Source of the DNA: Leptospira sp. WS39.C2 | Lineage (GTDB): Bacteria; Spirochaetota; Leptospiria; Leptospirales; Leptospiraceae | Length of the DNA stretch: 64,000 bases | Direction of reading: 5' to 3' | Assembly: GCF_040833965.1 (NCBI RefSeq) | Contig: NZ_CP162142.1 | Location: 1,761,001 to 1,825,000, forward strand | Part shown: in pieces, positions 50,488 through 60,648 of the stretch | Numbering within the stretch: the first letter of the stretch is position 1 | Layout of the letters: each line of letters opens with the position of its first letter | Position numbers and translations under genes: made by a program | The notes under the pieces: generated by a model | What the model was told of the DNA's origin: nothing | Databases searched by the model: none | Seen by the model: only the letters and a program-made list of their open reading frames with translations

Positions 50488-52473
50488 TTGGACGTATCCT
50501 CAGTATTTACAAAACAACTCCCAAAACTTTGGAAGGACTATGAAGTTCGAAAAGAACAAATGGAAATGTCCCAAGCAATTGAGTCCGCATTTGATAGTGG
50601 GACCAATTGGGTAATTGAAGCAGGAACTGGTGTAGGAAAGTCACTTGCTTACCTCATCCCGAGTGCCCTTTTTTCATTGGAAAATGAATGTACTGTTGTT
50701 GTTTCAACAGAAACAAAATCCTTACAAGACCAGTTATTGTATAAAGACATTCCCTTAGTATCGGAAGCTCTTGGGGTTCCGATTAATGCAATGGTTGCTC
50801 TTGGTGCGAGTAATTATTTATGCAAACGTAAATACAACCGTGTGATGGAACGTGGAGAATTTGGTCCTGAAATGGAATCTTCCCTTTCCTACTTTGTAAA
50901 CTGGGAAAAACAAACTGAAAGTGGGATACGAGCTGAATACGATGGATTTATTTCGAATTCTTTTTGGTCATCTGTTGCACGAGAATCAGATAATTGTTTA
51001 GGACGGAATTGCCCAAATTTTAATTCTTCATACTATTTTGTAGAAAAGGAAAAATGGAAGAAGGCAAACATCTTAATTGTAAACCATCACTTACTTGCAA
51101 GTCATTTGGCTGGTGATTTTAAATTATTACCTCCTTTTTCCCAGTTAGTTATAGATGAAGCCCATGTTTTTCCTGAAATTGTCGGGAAGGCATTTGGTTC
51201 CGAAATTCGATATGAGTTTATTCTAAACCTTCTTCATTACCTTTATTTCCCAGAAAAAAGAACAGGTCTTATTTTAAAAATCAATTCCAATGAAAGTATC
51301 ATAAAAGAAATTGAAGCCAGTATTGGTTATGCGAATGATTTTTTTCGAATGTTATTATCAGCCATACCTTTACAATTCAATCAATTTGCAACTCGACATA
51401 CTGACAGAATCAAACTCGACAATGGTGCTCTCGAAGATACATTGGCAAATCTTTCCTCTAGTTTAGAAGCATTATTATCTAAGTACAAAAAAGACAGTGA
51501 TGATATGGAAGAAAAGGAATTGGCACTTGGTCTTGAGATGGTGTCAGGGAATTTAAAAAAAGCTTCTTCTTTTTTGACAGACTTTCGTTTGAAGACAAAT
51601 CCTAATTTGGTTTTTTGGATTGAACCACCTTCACAAGTATCAAAGGATCCATTTTATTATTTGTTTTCACAACCGAAAAATACAGATGAAATTTTAGCAA
51701 ATACCTTGTTTCCTAATATGGATTCAGTGGTGTTAACATCTGCTACCCTTTCCCCAACGGCAGGGAATTTCCAATATTTTCTGAAGGAAGTGGGGACAAG
51801 TGATGTAAAAACAAAAACACTTAGTTCTCCTTTTCAATACAATACACATTCACTTTTATTTGTACCCAAACAAATTGCCGATCCAGTTTTGGATCCGAAA
51901 CGAAATAAAACGGATCTCTCGTATTGGATCACTCGCTTACTAAAACTTTCGGATGGTGATGCTTTTGTATTATTCACTTCGAACAAATTGCTTTCGGAAT
52001 TGTATGAAGAAATTCGTCATTTAGTCCCTTACCCGATTTTTGCGCAAACGGAGATGGGGCCAATTGCCGCAAAACGTGAGTTTCTTGCCAACGAAAATAG
52101 TGTTTTGTTTGGTGTTTCCAGTTTTTGGCAAGGTGTAGATATCAAAGGGGATAAACTACGGAATGTCATTGTAACAAAACTTCCATTCCAAGTTCCAACG
52201 GAACCTGTATTACAGGCAAAAATGGAAGATATGGAAAAAAAAGGGAAAAGTCCGTTTTGGGAGATGCAAGTCCCTAAAACTTGTCTACTACTCCGGCAAG
52301 GATTTGGTAGGCTCATTCGATCACAGACTGATACGGGCATGGTGAGTATCCTCGACCCAAGGATTCACACTAAATCCTATGGAAAAAACGTCTTGCAAAG
52401 TTTACCCAAAGGAGTTCCCCTCATAACGGAATTTAATGATTTGGAAAGAAAATTTCATTTATTGCCGAAGTGA
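50488..52473 (+). CDS. DinG/XPD-like ATP-dependent helicase
   Basis: A 661-residue superfamily 2 helicase of the XPD/DinG type. Walker A EAGTGVGKS is at about residues 45-53, the DEAH box in VIDEAHVFPE, and between them NYLCKRKYNR and NCLGRNCPNF supply cysteines fit for a [4Fe-4S] cluster. C-terminal motif VI is QGFGRLIRSQTDTG. It would unwind damaged or structured DNA. The start is TTG, only four bases after the small ORF; no shorter start seems better. Its end overlaps the next gene. Confidence 0.93.
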   Translation: MDVSSVFTKQLPKLWKDYEVRKEQMEMSQAIESAFDSGTNWVIEAGTGVGKSLAYLIPSALFSLENECTVVVSTETKSLQDQLLYKDIPLVSEALGVPINAMVALGASNYLCKRKYNRVMERGEFGPEMESSLSYFVNWEKQTESGIRAEYDGFISNSFWSSVARESDNCLGRNCPNFNSSYYFVEKEKWKKANILIVNHHLLASHLAGDFKLLPPFSQLVIDEAHVFPEIVGKAFGSEIRYEFILNLLHYLYFPEKRTGLILKINSNESIIKEIEASIGYANDFFRMLLSAIPLQFNQFATRHTDRIKLDNGALEDTLANLSSSLEALLSKYKKDSDDMEEKELALGLEMVSGNLKKASSFLTDFRLKTNPNLVFWIEPPSQVSKDPFYYLFSQPKNTDEILANTLFPNMDSVVLTSATLSPTAGNFQYFLKEVGTSDVKTKTLSSPFQYNTHSLLFVPKQIADPVLDPKRNKTDLSYWITRLLKLSDGDAFVLFTSNKLLSELYEEIRHLVPYPIFAQTEMGPIAAKREFLANENSVLFGVSSFWQGVDIKGDKLRNVIVTKLPFQVPTEPVLQAKMEDMEKKGKSPFWEMQVPKTCLLLRQGFGRLIRSQTDTGMVSILDPRIHTKSYGKNVLQSLPKGVPLITEFNDLERKFHLLPK

Positions 52474-52478
52474 TACTT

Positions 52479-53342
52479 ATGAAACGACAGTTTGCCATTT
52501 TCCTTCTCCTACTCCTTTTCAGTTTGTCTCTTTTTTCAAAACCGATCGAAGATAAGGATATTTATGCATCCGTTGTCAATTGGACAGACCAAGTTATTCT
52601 TTCGAACGTAAAAGAAACCATCCCTAAAATTGTTTTTGATGAAGATGACCCTGAGTTTTCTGGGAAAAACACAGCAACAAGCCAAGGTAAAGCACATTCC
52701 TTAGCTCGTAAAAAAGCCAAAGAAAAATTAAAAGTTCGTCTAAGCCAAAGGCTTGAATCCATTTACTTTAATGCAGATTATACGCTTTATGAATATACAC
52801 AGGTGAACCAACAAGCAAGGTTACGCCTCAATTCTTACATTGGTGCTGAAAAAGAAGAATATGATTTTCAATTTGTGAAAAATGTTTTAGAAGCAAAGGC
52901 AAGTCTCTCGATCAAAGGAAAAGATGGAATCCTTGCTCACTTACCTATGGAATATGGGACGGAAAGAGTCCCTGAATTTAGTGAAGAAATGATCCCTGTT
53001 GAGTTTTCGGGTCTAGTTGTGGATGCAAGGCACCTCACTCTCAAACGTGCATTATTTCCAAAGATACAAACGGACAGAGGATTAGATGTGTATTCTCCCT
53101 TATATGTAAAGGATGCTTATGCAATAGAAACTGGTTATATCGTATACCGAGATAACCAGAATGGAAAGGCTTATGAAACGAAGGTAGGCAAAAATCCTTA
53201 TTTTGTTCTGGCTTTATCCACTGCTGGGAAAAATCAAACTGACTTAGTCATCCCAACAGATGAGGCAGCTAAATTCCTTAGCCACCCAGAAACTAGAAAA
53301 AATATTACACGTTGCAGAGTTTTGATTTTAGTTTCTCAGTAA
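52479..53342 (+). CDS. Exported protein of unknown function (possibly LPP20-like)
   Basis: A 287-residue protein with a signal peptide (MKRQFAIFLLLLLFSLSLFS). The mature part has a helical region rich in Lys/Arg (about 70-100, SLARKKAKEKLKVRLSQRL) and then a strand-rich part with VEFSGLVVDARHLTLKRALF, a segment seen in several spirochaetal exported proteins of the LPP20-like type. It is an envelope protein. The frame opens three codons earlier; ATG 52479 is chosen for the normal signal. The 3' end overlaps the convergent TPR gene by 38 bases. Confidence 0.7.
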   Translation: MKRQFAIFLLLLLFSLSLFSKPIEDKDIYASVVNWTDQVILSNVKETIPKIVFDEDDPEFSGKNTATSQGKAHSLARKKAKEKLKVRLSQRLESIYFNADYTLYEYTQVNQQARLRLNSYIGAEKEEYDFQFVKNVLEAKASLSIKGKDGILAHLPMEYGTERVPEFSEEMIPVEFSGLVVDARHLTLKRALFPKIQTDRGLDVYSPLYVKDAYAIETGYIVYRDNQNGKAYETKVGKNPYFVLALSTAGKNQTDLVIPTDEAAKFLSHPETRKNITRCRVLILVSQ

Positions 53343-54108
53343 GACTTAAAAACATCTTCTCAGCTTTTCCGTATTCACCATTAAAAAGATACGCAAAACC
53401 CATATCTTCTAACTCTTTGTGGTTGAGTGACCCAGATTTATTTTCAAGGTCTGTGATATTACGATAAACTGAATCATACATCTTTCGTTTTTCTTCGAAA
53501 CTGGGAAGGTTCAATTTATTAGGAATATTTTCGAAGATGAGGTTCGCTTCTTTATGGCGATCTAAAAAGAGTAACGCCATTCCCACTAGTTTGTGGATAT
53601 CAGAATCGTTCAAGAGTTTCATATTATCACGAAACACTTTGATCACTTCATCATATCGTTTTAGATAATAATTACAGATTAATTCTTCTTTGATAAACGA
53701 AAGGTCGTTCCATTGTTTTTTATATCGAACAATGATGTTTTTTGCATCTTCATAAGCTTCGGATCTAAAATAAATTTTGATCGCTGTTTGGATGATTGAA
53801 AAACAAAGCGGATTAGTTTGGGTTTGGAAGTATAAATTTAAATTCTTTGTTGCTTCCCCATTTTTACCTAATTCAAAATTTTGAATGGCATCAACAAGAG
53901 GTGCAAGATTGGAAATTCCTTTCGGAGCACTGGTAGTGACTCGACCTGTGAGTTCATAAAGTGCTAAATACCCTAAATGTTGGACGTAAAAATTGTCAGG
54001 TGTGCGTTTTGCAAGCACCACAACATCTTCGTTGGAACCTACCTCATATAAATCCCAAGCTTCTTTTTCGACTGTTGTAGTTAAAACTTGGGTTGCTTGT
54101 TGTGCCAT
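53305..54108 (-). CDS. TPR-like repeat protein
   Basis: A 267-residue all-helical protein. Helical pairs with TPR-like spacing run through residues 60-260, for example ELICNYYLKRYDEVIKVFRD, then HKLVGMALLFLDRHKEANLI, and LEDMGFAYLFNGEYGKAEKM. The open frame reaches 54234 inside asnS, but ATG 54108 with GAGAGG nine bases upstream is the sensible start (MAQQATQ). Most such proteins mediate protein contacts. Function unknown. It overlaps the convergent exported protein gene by 38 bases at the 3' end. Confidence 0.78.
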   Translation of the reverse strand: MAQQATQVLTTTVEKEAWDLYEVGSNEDVVVLAKRTPDNFYVQHLGYLALYELTGRVTTSAPKGISNLAPLVDAIQNFELGKNGEATKNLNLYFQTQTNPLCFSIIQTAIKIYFRSEAYEDAKNIIVRYKKQWNDLSFIKEELICNYYLKRYDEVIKVFRDNMKLLNDSDIHKLVGMALLFLDRHKEANLIFENIPNKLNLPSFEEKRKMYDSVYRNITDLENKSGSLNHKELEDMGFAYLFNGEYGKAEKMFLSLTEKLKSKLCNV

Positions 54109-54167
54109 AAGGTACCTCTCTTCCTTTAAAAGGATCGGTCTTATGGCATTTTTTCCCTTAAAAAAAA

Positions 54168-55472
54168 TTAAGGGGTCAGGCGGTAAATCATACGAGGGAA
54201 TGGGATACACTCTCTGATATGTGGTAAACCACATACCCAGGCGATCACTCTTTCAAGACCCATTCCAAAACCCGCATGAGGGACAGAACCATACTTTCTC
54301 AAATCCAGATACCAAGAATAATCTTCTGGAGGTAGACCTTCTTCTTTCAGTCTTTCCACAATTTTTTCATACGATTCTTCCCTCTCGGATCCTCCAATGA
54401 TCTCACCAATTCCATCAGGTGCGATGAGGTCCGCTGACAAAACAGTCTCTGGATTTTTGGAATTTTGTTTCATATAAAAAGCTTTGATGGCACGGGGGAA
54501 ATTCTGGATGAATATAGCGGTTCCAAAATGGTTTGTGAGGATTTGTTCTCGTTCGGCATTGATGTCTTCTCCCCATTCGATGGCCTCGCCAGCATCTTTT
54601 AAGATTTGGATGGCATCACCGTAATCCACTCGTGGGAAAGGTTGGTTAAGATACCTCAAAAGAGGTTCAGGGTCTCTATCGAGGGTTTTTAAATCCTCCA
54701 TTGTGCGTTCAATCGTTGTTTTTAAGACAGTTTTCACAAATCGCTCTTGGAGGTCCAAATTTCCGTCCTGGCCAAGAAAAGCGGTTTCTGCTTCTAACAT
54801 CCAAAATTCCGTGAGATGTCGTTTGGTTTTACTTTTTTCAGCACGAAAGGTAGGGCCAAAACAATACACCTTTGAATGAGCAAAGGCTGCCGTTTCTAAA
54901 TACAGTTGGCCTGTTTGGGCTAAATAAGCTTGCCCTAAATCAAAGTATTCTGTGGAGAATAAAGTCCCAGCAGATTCTCCAATGGAACCAGTGAGGATGG
55001 GAGTATCAATCAAGGTATAACCATCGTTACGGAAAAATTCCCGGATCGCAAAGGAAAGTTCCGACCGGACACGTTGGATGGCAAGTTGCCTTTTCGAACG
55101 TAACCACAAATGGCGGTGGTTGTGTAAAAAATCGGGACCATGTTCTTTCGGAGTGATGGGATAATCTGAAGAAGAACCAACGATCTCAAAGGAAGAAAGG
55201 ATGAGTTCTTCCCCACCTGGAGCTTTCGGATTTTCTTGCCATCTCCCCGAAACAATTAGAGAGGTTTCTTGGGGGAATGATTTTATTTCTTTGAAGACAT
55301 CCTCTCCTAATGTTTCTTTTTCACAAACAACTTGGAGGATTTTTCCATTGGTTCGTAATTGCAAAAACTGCACATGGTTATTGCCTCGAAGGCCTTGGAC
55401 CCAACCGAATAGTGGTGATGGATCGAGTGAGAGGGATGGACGGGACTCATTTGGATCTAAACTTGGAATCAT
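54168..55472 (-). CDS. asnS: Asparaginyl-tRNA synthetase
   Basis: Charges tRNA-Asn; a tRNA-Asn gene is at 18976. The 434-residue protein has an N-terminal OB-fold anticodon-binding domain (about 20-110), then the class II core: FRNDGYTLIDTPILTGS (motif 1), FRAEKSKTKRHLTEFWMLE (motif 2) and GFGMGLERVIAWVCG (motif 3). Asn versus Asp type was judged by the short length and the AsnS-like IRECIPFPRMIYR end. It is divergent from folD with a gap of 55 bases. Confidence 0.93.
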   Translation of the reverse strand: MIPSLDPNESRPSLSLDPSPLFGWVQGLRGNNHVQFLQLRTNGKILQVVCEKETLGEDVFKEIKSFPQETSLIVSGRWQENPKAPGGEELILSSFEIVGSSSDYPITPKEHGPDFLHNHRHLWLRSKRQLAIQRVRSELSFAIREFFRNDGYTLIDTPILTGSIGESAGTLFSTEYFDLGQAYLAQTGQLYLETAAFAHSKVYCFGPTFRAEKSKTKRHLTEFWMLEAETAFLGQDGNLDLQERFVKTVLKTTIERTMEDLKTLDRDPEPLLRYLNQPFPRVDYGDAIQILKDAGEAIEWGEDINAEREQILTNHFGTAIFIQNFPRAIKAFYMKQNSKNPETVLSADLIAPDGIGEIIGGSEREESYEKIVERLKEEGLPPEDYSWYLDLRKYGSVPHAGFGMGLERVIAWVCGLPHIRECIPFPRMIYRLTP

Positions 55473-55527
55473 GGATGGTTTTTTCTGTTTGCCAGTTCAA
55501 TTTTCTCTGAAATTTTGAACTTACAGA

Positions 55528-56403
55528 ATGAAATCTAGCATCCTATTAGACGGTAAAGCGATTTCCGAAAAAATTCGAAATCGAATCCAAGAAACATTAG
55601 CAAAAGCGAAAGCAGAAGGTAAGGGAATTCCTACCTTGGCTACCATCCTCGTTGGGAATAATCCAGCATCTGAAACCTATGTGAACATGAAAGTGAAAGC
55701 ATGTGAAAAGGTAGGAATGAATTCTCGTTACATCCGTTTGAAAGAAGAAACGACAACAGAAGAATTGCTAACAGAAATACGGAAACTCAATACTGACCCT
55801 TCCATCAATGGAATATTATTACAACACCCCGTCCCCCACCAAATTGATGAAAGGAAAGCATTTGATGAAATTGCATTAGAAAAAGATGTAGATGGTGTAA
55901 CAACCATTTCATTTGGAAAGTTATCTATGGACAGTGAAGCATACTTTCCGTGCACTCCGTACGGAATGGTGTTACTTTTGCAAGAATATGGAATTGATGT
56001 AACGGGAAAACATGCTGTGGTTGTTGGACGGTCCCCTATTTTAGGAAAACCGATGGCCATCATGTTAACAAACTTAAATGCAACTGTTACCTTATGCCAT
56101 TCCAAAACCAAAAATTTACCAGAACTTGTCAAACAAGCTGATATCGTTATTGGCGCAGTTGGAAAACCTGAATTCATTCAGGCAGATTGGATTAAAGATG
56201 GAGCAATCATTTTGGATGCGGGTTATAATGTTGGGAATGTTGGTGATATAGAAATTTCAAAAGCAAAAGATAAATCATCTTATTATACACCAGTTCCTGG
56301 TGGTGTTGGTCCCATGACAATCTCTGTACTATTATTACAAACTATGTATAGTTTTTTAGGTCAATTTTCTCCAAAGTTGGATTCCCATGCCTCAAATCGT
56401 TAG
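55528..56403 (+). CDS. folD: Bifunctional methylenetetrahydrofolate dehydrogenase/cyclohydrolase
   Basis: Interconverts methylene-THF and formyl-THF in one-carbon metabolism. In the 291-residue product, Tyr51 and Lys55 (ETYVNMKVKACE) form the active site, LLQHPVPHQID is the usual substrate motif, VVVGRSPILGKPMA is the NADP site, and TPVPGGVGPMTISVLL closes the fold. The ribosome site precedes ATG 55528. It overlaps the esterase by 17 bases. Confidence 0.96.
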   Translation: MKSSILLDGKAISEKIRNRIQETLAKAKAEGKGIPTLATILVGNNPASETYVNMKVKACEKVGMNSRYIRLKEETTTEELLTEIRKLNTDPSINGILLQHPVPHQIDERKAFDEIALEKDVDGVTTISFGKLSMDSEAYFPCTPYGMVLLLQEYGIDVTGKHAVVVGRSPILGKPMAIMLTNLNATVTLCHSKTKNLPELVKQADIVIGAVGKPEFIQADWIKDGAIILDAGYNVGNVGDIEISKAKDKSSYYTPVPGGVGPMTISVLLLQTMYSFLGQFSPKLDSHASNR

Positions 56404-57355
56404 TTTTGACGAATGTTTTCAAACCGTTCCAAAATTAGATCCTCCCAGTGATTTAGATAGTTTTTGGAAAACTGGAATCAGTGAACTTAAAAAAGTTCCG
56501 ATTAAAGCTACTTATAAAACTGTTTTAAAAGGATCTTTTATTTGGGAATCTTTGAATGATATTAGTTTTCAAAGTATCGATAACCACGTTTTACATGGGA
56601 AGTTAGCCATTCCTAGGAAACGGGGTGACCGTCCTGTAGTTGTATACTTTCATGATTACCTAGCCATTCCTGAAGAAATCCAAAAAGGATATTCAGATTT
56701 GGGTGTGGCTCAGTTGCATATCACCTTACGGGGACATGGTGATGAAATGATACAAGTGCCTGTTGACCCAACTACTGGTAAAGCACCGATTGGTTGGACT
56801 CCGAATTATTTTGCACATGGACTTGACCAAAAAGAAGAGTTTTATATGAGAAAACTCTATTTAGATGTGATTCGGACGATTGAATTTTTGAGACTTTCTG
56901 ACGGGATTGATGGAGACCAAATCATTTTACATGGTAAATCTTTAGGATCTGCACTTGCTGTGTTTGGTGCTGCATTTTCTGATCGAATCAAAGGATTAAT
57001 TTTAGAGACACCATCATTTTGTTATATTGATAAAGACCAGATGTCACTCCAAGGTAATCCTTGGGTTCGTGAGCTCACTCCTTTTTTTGAGAAACGTGCT
57101 ACTAAAAAAATCGATTATAAAAAAGAATTATCATATTTTGATGCAATGAATTATGCAAAAAAAATAAAGATACCTGCATTATTTTCCTGCGGAATGGAAG
57201 ACCAAATGTCCCATCCCAAGTCGACGTTTGCTTTATTTAATCATATGAATTGTGATAAAAGGATGCAGTTGTATCCAACGGAAGGAAATGAAGCTGGTAA
57301 GGAAAAACAACCACAGGCAAATTTAGAATTTGTAAAAGAAATTTTTGCCTTATGA
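56387..57355 (+). CDS. Acetyl-xylan-esterase-like alpha/beta hydrolase
   Basis: A 322-residue alpha/beta hydrolase of the AXE1/cephalosporin-C deacetylase group. The N-terminus (DLDSFWKTGISELKKVP) is the family marker. The nucleophile is in ILHGKSLGSALA (Ser near 187), with acid in FSCGMEDQMSHP and a GNEAG end in place of the usual H-E motif; the catalytic His is not clearly seen. It overlaps folD at the start and cysS by four bases. Confidence 0.88.
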   Translation: MPQIVSFDECFQTVPKLDPPSDLDSFWKTGISELKKVPIKATYKTVLKGSFIWESLNDISFQSIDNHVLHGKLAIPRKRGDRPVVVYFHDYLAIPEEIQKGYSDLGVAQLHITLRGHGDEMIQVPVDPTTGKAPIGWTPNYFAHGLDQKEEFYMRKLYLDVIRTIEFLRLSDGIDGDQIILHGKSLGSALAVFGAAFSDRIKGLILETPSFCYIDKDQMSLQGNPWVRELTPFFEKRATKKIDYKKELSYFDAMNYAKKIKIPALFSCGMEDQMSHPKSTFALFNHMNCDKRMQLYPTEGNEAGKEKQPQANLEFVKEIFAL

Positions 57356-58809
57356 AACCCATTCTTTTTTCCTTCCACAATACGAAGACAGGGAAAAAGG
57401 AATCTTTTTCACCCAAAGATCCAAATTCCGTTTCTATTTATTCTTGCGGGCCAACTGTTTATAATTTTGCTCACATCGGTAATATCCGTTCATTTTTATT
57501 TGTCGATGTGTTGCGAAGGTCACTCCTACTTGGCGGCTATCAATTAAACCAATCGATGAATATCACTGATATAGATGATAAAATCATAAATGAATCCATC
57601 AAACAAAACATGAGTGTGGAAGAATTTACTAAACCATGGACCGAAGAATTTTTTAAAGATTTAGAAACATTACAGGTCCTCAAGTTAGAGCATTATCCCA
57701 AAGCAACTGAATCAATAGACGATATGGTTTCTTTAGTTGAAACATTACAATCCAATGGCCTTGTATATGAAAGAGAAGGTAACGTATATTTTTCAATTCA
57801 GAAGTTTGAACGTTATGGTGAGTTATCTAAAATTGATGTATCAGGAATGAAGTCAGGTGTTCGTTATGATGCGGATGAATATGAAAAAGATGATGTCAGA
57901 GATTTTGTATTATGGAAACACCAAAAAACAAATGAAGAAAAATGTTGGCATACTCGCCTCGGAAACGGAAGGCCTGGTTGGCATTTAGAATGTTCTGCCA
58001 TGATACGGAAAATTTATGGATCAGGAATCGACATCCATACAGGTGGAATTGATTTACTTTTCCCACATCATGAAAATGAATTTGCACAATCGACAGGTGC
58101 GTATCCAAATGAAAACTTTGTAGGAACATGGCTTCACTGCGAACATCTATTAGTTGATGGGGAAAAAATGTCGAAAAGTAAAGGTAATTTTTATACCTTA
58201 CGAGACATTTTAGAAAAAGGTTTTGAACCTAGAGTCATACGTTTCCATTTGGTCTCTGCACATTACAGAAGTAAGCTTAATTTTTCTTTGCAAAAATTGG
58301 AAGAATCAAAGATTGCTTTGGATCGAATTCAAAATACAATTTTTAGGTTAATCGAAGATGGTTCCTTACAAAATCAAATTCCAGTAGAGTGGAAACATCT
58401 AACATTCACAATACCAGAAATCCAAAAATTAGAATCGGATTTTTTACAAGCAATTTCTGATGACCTTAACGTTCCAAAAGCTTTAGCAAATCTCTTTGAA
58501 CTAACTCGCATTGTGAATCAGTTTTTAGACCAATCGGAAAAGGATAATATTACACCTTTTTATCATGAGAGTTTGGGATTGTTTTTTAAAATGAATGCCT
58601 TGTTTGCTGTGTTGGTTTTCGAAAAACCAAAAGCGGAATTGGATGGAATCTCAGAAGAATGGATTTTAGATAAAATCTTAGAACGTAAACTTGCAAAACA
58701 AAACAAAGATTTTGCAACAGCTGATTTGATTCGAAAAGAGTTGGAAAAAAAAGGGATCCTTCTCGCTGACACAAAAGAAGGAATAACAACATGGAAAAAA
58801 ACCCCGTAG
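57352..58809 (+). CDS. cysS: Cysteinyl-tRNA synthetase
   Basis: Attaches cysteine to its tRNA. The 485-residue protein has the zinc cysteine at SIYSCGPTVYN, the HIGH-like FAHIGNIRSF, WHLECSAMIRK and HENEFAQS for the remaining zinc ligands, and EKMSKSKGNF (KMSKS) near residue 272. The length is typical. It overlaps the esterase by four bases and the methyltransferase by 19. Confidence 0.97.
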   Translation: MKPILFSFHNTKTGKKESFSPKDPNSVSIYSCGPTVYNFAHIGNIRSFLFVDVLRRSLLLGGYQLNQSMNITDIDDKIINESIKQNMSVEEFTKPWTEEFFKDLETLQVLKLEHYPKATESIDDMVSLVETLQSNGLVYEREGNVYFSIQKFERYGELSKIDVSGMKSGVRYDADEYEKDDVRDFVLWKHQKTNEEKCWHTRLGNGRPGWHLECSAMIRKIYGSGIDIHTGGIDLLFPHHENEFAQSTGAYPNENFVGTWLHCEHLLVDGEKMSKSKGNFYTLRDILEKGFEPRVIRFHLVSAHYRSKLNFSLQKLEESKIALDRIQNTIFRLIEDGSLQNQIPVEWKHLTFTIPEIQKLESDFLQAISDDLNVPKALANLFELTRIVNQFLDQSEKDNITPFYHESLGLFFKMNALFAVLVFEKPKAELDGISEEWILDKILERKLAKQNKDFATADLIRKELEKKGILLADTKEGITTWKKTP

Positions 58810-59564
58810 AAATACTTTTCGGAAAACGTAATTTTTTCGAATTTTTAGAATCTTTGGAACAAATGGCTCCAGAACGTGGGATTAAAACCATTCGGGAAGT
58901 TATCGTTAAGGATGGGATTGGAAATGAAGAAAAACAAAGAATCAAATCCTACTTACCAAATACCGTAAAATTTACAACAGTTTCATCAAGGGAAATGGAT
59001 CGAATCGCACAGGATAAAAACCACCAAGGTTATGTGATCATCCGTACAAAACAAAAATCTTTTTTATCACTTGGATTTGAACATTTTAAACAAAATATTT
59101 CACCTAATGAAGGGCCCATTCTCATTTTGGACCGAATCCAAGATCCTGGCAATTTGGGAAATCTTTTGCGAACTGCCGAATGTATGGGCGTAAAACATGT
59201 GTTAATGTCTGATAGAGACACGTCCCCTATTACACCTGTAGTGGAAAAAGTATCAGCTGGAGCCATTCATCATATACAGATATATCGAGTTGCGAATTTA
59301 AAACACGGAATCGATTTTTTAAAAAAGAATGAATATTGGATCCTAGCTACTGATGAAGAAGGAGAAGAAGAAATCTGGGAAAATTTACCTGATGTTTCTC
59401 AAATGGCTGTGATTATGGGCAATGAAGGGGAAGGTGTCAAAAGAATTTTGCTTGAGGATGCCGATTATATAGCAAGGATTCCGCTCTATGGATCAGTGAC
59501 TTCACTGAATGTTGTAGTCGCATGTGGAATCACTTTGGATAGATTACACAATGTTTCGCATTAA
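58791..59564 (+). CDS. TrmH/SpoU-family RNA methyltransferase
   Basis: A 257-residue SPOUT methyltransferase that 2'-O-methylates a tRNA or rRNA ribose. The three motifs are visible: LDRIQDPGNLGNLLRTAECM (motif 1), VIMGNEGEGV (motif 2) and IPLYGSVTSLNVVVACGI (motif 3, knot). An N-terminal RNA-binding domain fills about residues 1-90. The neighbouring cysS suggests rRNA methyltransferase RlmB, which often sits there, but the substrate is not certain. Confidence 0.92.
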   Translation: MEKNPVEILFGKRNFFEFLESLEQMAPERGIKTIREVIVKDGIGNEEKQRIKSYLPNTVKFTTVSSREMDRIAQDKNHQGYVIIRTKQKSFLSLGFEHFKQNISPNEGPILILDRIQDPGNLGNLLRTAECMGVKHVLMSDRDTSPITPVVEKVSAGAIHHIQIYRVANLKHGIDFLKKNEYWILATDEEGEEEIWENLPDVSQMAVIMGNEGEGVKRILLEDADYIARIPLYGSVTSLNVVVACGITLDRLHNVSH

Positions 59565-60648
59565 GCGATTCAGCTTCATTATCCTTATTTTATTAATTTC
59601 GACTTTTAGTTTTGAAACATGTATCTATGCTTTTTATAAAAAGGAATTTGAATCCGAAACTGCTGAAAACAAAGAAGCTTTATTACTAGCGCTTCTTGGA
59701 ATATTACCAAATCCGAATCAGAAACTATTTGGTTTTATTCCTGGGTATTCCAGAAATCTTTCCAATTCTCAATTTTTGAATGCCGAATGGTTTCCAAAAT
59801 CAACGAAAAAGAAAATAGTTTTTGTCCATGGTTGGAATCCTGCTGAAAGGGATTCCGATCCAATCACAAATGATGACAAAAAAATTCAAAACATTAAAAA
59901 TACATTCTCCAATGGAATCATTCATTTCCAGGAAGGAAGGGATTCTGCAAATATAGACTTTGATTTGTATCTTTATACCTATCGGACTTCCAATAGTATT
60001 TTGAGCAATGGTAGACAATTCAATTCTACATTAAGGGCAATTTTTTCTAATACAGATTCGGTTTATATTGTTGCACATTCGATGGGTGGACTTGTGACAC
60101 GGGTAGCTCTTTCTAAAGAAACAGGAGAATTGCCATTTGTACGTTTGGTTGTGACACTCGCAAGCCCTCAATATGGATCTCCTTTCGCTTCGAAAAATTT
60201 TTTAGAGGCAAATCCGTTTGCCAATGAATTGGGTTCTTACTTAGTGGACACACAAGGTGGTCAGGAACTTTCATATACCAATGTAGGGAATTTACAACCT
60301 GTGTTATTTGGTGCAAATAATCTTGTATTAGATGTGTTAAATGACTCTTATATCAAGTTTGGTGGGAACAGTAAGTTTATCAGTTTTGCAGGGGTTTTGA
60401 GTCAATGTAATACGGCTGAAACTTTCTATTATCAAACAGGTTGTACGATATTGGCAAATTCCGGTTTTACACAATCTGACGGGATTGTTCCATTGAATAG
60501 TGCAAGACTTGGAAATCTTAGTATGAAACAAATCAATGTTAGCGATTGTGATCATTCGATGATGGCATTCCAAACAAACCAGATTGATGATCTTAAAAGT
60601 CTTAATTTATTTTCACAAGTGATTACGGAAATTCGGAGTTTTCCTTAA
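59551..60648 (+). CDS. Exported lipase-like alpha/beta hydrolase
   Basis: A 365-residue protein starting MFRIKRFSFIILILL, with a signal peptide and possible lipobox around FSFETC. The hydrolase part has IVFVHGWNP (oxyanion), then YIVAHSMGGLVTR with the nucleophile Ser in G-x-S-like AHSMGG, followed by TLASPQYGSPFASK, typical of lipases of the PGAP1/LipA-like class, and SQSDGIVPLNSAR. The final His is in SDCDHSMM. The frame opens at 59524. It overlaps the methyltransferase by 14 bases and its stop overlaps the convergent symporter stop. Confidence 0.85.
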   Translation: MFRIKRFSFIILILLISTFSFETCIYAFYKKEFESETAENKEALLLALLGILPNPNQKLFGFIPGYSRNLSNSQFLNAEWFPKSTKKKIVFVHGWNPAERDSDPITNDDKKIQNIKNTFSNGIIHFQEGRDSANIDFDLYLYTYRTSNSILSNGRQFNSTLRAIFSNTDSVYIVAHSMGGLVTRVALSKETGELPFVRLVVTLASPQYGSPFASKNFLEANPFANELGSYLVDTQGGQELSYTNVGNLQPVLFGANNLVLDVLNDSYIKFGGNSKFISFAGVLSQCNTAETFYYQTGCTILANSGFTQSDGIVPLNSARLGNLSMKQINVSDCDHSMMAFQTNQIDDLKSLNLFSQVITEIRSFP

